Shown: positions 35,652-37,472 of the stretch, piece by piece | How positions within the stretch are numbered: the first letter of the stretch is position 1 | Layout of the letters: each line of letters opens with the position of its first letter | DNA from: Pseudomonadota bacterium | GTDB lineage: Bacteria > Pseudomonadota > Gammaproteobacteria > Xanthomonadales > Xanthomonadaceae | NCBI GenBank assembly: GCA_018240435.1 | Contig: JAFEFT010000039.1 | Span: 2,759 to 40,230 of the forward strand | Direction of reading: 5' to 3' | DNA: 37,472 nt | Translations under genes and position numbers: made by a program | Notes under the pieces: model-generated | Database searches by the model: none | Seen by the model: the letters and a program-made list of their open reading frames with translations, nothing else | Told to the model about the DNA's origin: nothing

Positions 35652-37337
35652 ATGTCGGCAGCCCGCAACATCGAAATGAACTGGTGCAAGGTCGCGCTGG
35701 CGACCATCGGCGATGGCGTCATCGGCCTGGATGGCGCCGGTGTCGTGGATTTCCTCAATGCCGCCGCCGAGCGGATGACGGGCTGGCCGCAGGCGATGGC
35801 GGTCGGGCTGCATGTGTCGCACGTGCTGCCGCGGATCGGCGTGCGCGAGCCGCCGGTCGATGCCGATGCGGCGGCGTTGTCGGCGTGGTTCCACAGTTCC
35901 ACCGATTCGGCGACGACCTTGCGCATGCGCGATGGTGGTCAGCGCGAGGTGCAACTGGCGATGGCGGTGGTGATGGATGCCCAGGGCGCGCCGGAAGGCC
36001 TGGTGTTGACCTTCCGCGATCTGTCGCAGACCGCACGCCTGATGCGCGAGTTGACCCATCGCGCCAGTTACGATCCGCTGACCGGCGCCTACAACCGCGA
36101 GGAATTCGAGCGCCGATTCCGGCAATTGCTCGGCGACGCCCATGCCGGCGGTGGCCCGCATGCACTGTGCTTCATCGACCTGGACCAATTCCGCCTGGTC
36201 AACGAAACCTGTGGCCATGCCGCCGGCGATGCCCTGCTCAAGCAGGTCGCCGGCGTCTTGCAGATGATCATCGGCGGCGAGGATGTGCTGGCGCGGATGG
36301 GCGATGACGCCTTCGCCGTGTTGCTGGCGCAGACCGGAGACCATCGTGCGATGCAGGTCGCCCAGCAGGTGGTCGAGGCGATCGGTCGCATGCGCTTTGG
36401 CTGGGGCGATCGCCATTTCGCGGTGAGCTGCTCGATCGGCGTGGCGCCGCTGACGGCGAGCGCGCACGCCATCGACGTCGTGCAGGTCGCCGCCGAGGCC
36501 GCCTGCCAGGTGGCCAAGGATGGTGGCCGCAACCGCGTGCACCTGTTCGAGCCCGCCGATGCCGGCGTCGCCCATCGCCACGATCAGATGCGCTGGGTGC
36601 CGCGGCTGGAGGCCGCGCTGGAGGTCGGCGACTTCCAGTTGATGTTCCAGGACATCGTCGCCACCGCCACCGGCAAGGCCAGCGGCCGCCATCTGGAGGT
36701 ATTGCTCTGCCTGCCCGACGCCAGCGGCAAGCTGGTTTCGCCCGGCGAGTTCCTGCCGGCGGCGCAGCGTTACGGCTTGATGGGGCGCATCGACCGCTGG
36801 GTGACGGCGCAGGTCGGCGAATGGCTGCATTGGCGCGCCGGTACCGGGCGGCTGTTGCCGGAACTGGTGACGATCAACCTCTCCGGCTCTTCGCTGGGTG
36901 ATGCCTCGTTCCGCGAATTCGCCGAGGAACAGGCGCGCGAGCTGCCGCCGGGCGGATCATTCTGCTTCGAGATCACCGCCGGCGAGGCGATCGCCAACCT
37001 CGACGAAGCGGCCGACTTCATCGCCCGCATGAAGCGCCACGGCTGCCGTTTCGCGCTCGACGACTTCGGTTGCGGCCTGGCTTCCTTCGCCTATTTGCAG
37101 CGCTTGCCGGTGGATTTCGTGAAGATCGACGGCCAGTTCGTTGCCGGCGCCGCCACCGACCCGGTCAAGCGAGCGATGGTCGAGGCCATCCACCACATCG
37201 GCAAGGTGATGGATCTGGCGACGATCGCCGAGCGCGTCGAAGATGACGAAACCTTCGCGTGCATGCGCGCCGTCGGCGTGGATTACTGCCAGGGCTACCT
37301 GTTCGGCAGCCTGCGGCCGCTGCTGAGTTTGCCGTGA
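35652..37337 (+). CDS. PAS-GGDEF-EAL protein with degenerate GGDEF site
   Basis: 561 residues from ATG 35652 (GTG 35649 is in frame). A PAS domain (about 10-120: GDGVIGLDGAGVVDFLNAAAERMTGW) precedes a GGDEF domain (about 135-290) and an EAL domain (about 315-555). The GGDEF motif reads GDDAF (near 216-220), so cyclase activity is unlikely; LTGAYNREEF and the SIGVA block remain. In the EAL domain the motif is EVL (near 349). Metal-site Asn (TINLSG), Glu (FEIT), the Asp pair (LDDFGCGLASF) and the Lys of VKIDGQF are kept, so c-di-GMP breakdown is possible. No signal peptide or membrane span: a cytoplasmic protein. It would act on the same second messenger as the cyclases at 3-6 kb. Confidence 0.94.
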   Translation: MSAARNIEMNWCKVALATIGDGVIGLDGAGVVDFLNAAAERMTGWPQAMAVGLHVSHVLPRIGVREPPVDADAAALSAWFHSSTDSATTLRMRDGGQREVQLAMAVVMDAQGAPEGLVLTFRDLSQTARLMRELTHRASYDPLTGAYNREEFERRFRQLLGDAHAGGGPHALCFIDLDQFRLVNETCGHAAGDALLKQVAGVLQMIIGGEDVLARMGDDAFAVLLAQTGDHRAMQVAQQVVEAIGRMRFGWGDRHFAVSCSIGVAPLTASAHAIDVVQVAAEAACQVAKDGGRNRVHLFEPADAGVAHRHDQMRWVPRLEAALEVGDFQLMFQDIVATATGKASGRHLEVLLCLPDASGKLVSPGEFLPAAQRYGLMGRIDRWVTAQVGEWLHWRAGTGRLLPELVTINLSGSSLGDASFREFAEEQARELPPGGSFCFEITAGEAIANLDEAADFIARMKRHGCRFALDDFGCGLASFAYLQRLPVDFVKIDGQFVAGAATDPVKRAMVEAIHHIGKVMDLATIAERVEDDETFACMRAVGVDYCQGYLFGSLRPLLSLP

Positions 37338-37341
37338 GGCG

Positions 37342-37472
37342 GGGAATCGGGAATCGGGAATCGGGAATCGGGAATCGGGAATCGGGAATCGGGAATCGGG
37401 AATCGGGAATCGGGAATCGGGAATCGGGAATCGGGAATCGGGAATCGGGAATCGGGACTCGGGAATCGGGAG
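37342..37472. repeat. Heptamer array GGGAATC, at least 18 copies, cut by the window edge
   Basis: Starts 4 nt after the stop of the EAL gene. Nearly all units are GGGAATC; one GGGACTC is the only variant seen. Same family as the array at 30523-30742 but far more homogeneous. Confidence 0.95.

Noticed and set aside
34839-36830. A 663-codon open frame on the minus strand with low-complexity Phe/Ala/Leu repeats
   Set aside because: It reads antisense through the Lys/Ala-rich H1-like gene and the PAS-GGDEF-EAL gene; the repeats are the complement of AAG/GCC codons.

Overview
The window is a high-GC, gene-dense stretch of a gammaproteobacterial chromosome, most likely Lysobacterales/Xanthomonadales (Rhodanobacteraceae or Xanthomonadaceae). 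This rests on codon bias, on the dispersed GGGAATC heptamer arrays and CCTCTCCC-type intergenic repeats common in that order, and on the gene mix. The genus cannot be fixed from sequence alone.

Layout. 1-1190: the 5' two thirds of ahcY (minus strand) behind an S-adenosylhomocysteine (SAH) riboswitch whose P2 arm is greatly enlarged by tandem 24-bp repeats. 1311-7452: a minus-strand cluster that I read as a split-borosin RiPP locus. In transcription order it holds an OphMA/SonM-type peptide-backbone N-methyltransferase, a GNAT acetyltransferase overlapping it by ATGA, then two tandem cassettes. Each cassette is a ~94-residue precursor-like protein followed by a secreted-TPR/one-TM/GGDEF diguanylate cyclase. 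The second cyclase carries a frameshift. 7651-12236: a small membrane protein, a large SWIM-SNF2 helicase and a MESH1-like (p)ppGpp hydrolase. 12283-14831: accessory island with a VapBC-type toxin-antitoxin pair, a nucleotidyltransferase-fold protein behind a perfect palindrome, and the stump of a DNA methyltransferase gene ending at the metK terminator. 14833-18277: metK, a small tail-anchored-type protein, dusB and an ICMT-like methyltransferase. 18466-27173: a minus-strand signalling operon of two sigma-like factors, a Ser/Thr kinase with a propeller-like C-terminal half, and a TonB-dependent receptor, the last three joined by ATGA overlaps. 27273-30514: a GDT1/MneA-type Mn exporter under a yybP-ykoY riboswitch, an aldo/keto reductase, and an SPFH-NfeD pair. 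30523-31246: repeat-rich spacer. 31247-34367: gcvT-gcvH-gcvPA. 34387-35421: a histone-H1-like gene with its promoter, long leader and terminator. 35652-37337: a PAS-GGDEF-EAL protein with a degenerate GGDEF site, followed by another heptamer array running off the window.

The most interesting content is the borosin-like locus, where two divergent precursor-like genes are each paired with a cyclic-di-GMP synthase gene. This suggests, but does not prove, a link between a backbone-N-methylated peptide and c-di-GMP signalling. The window also carries two SAM-cycle genes, ahcY and metK. All assignments come from reading the sequence. No database search or structure prediction was run.
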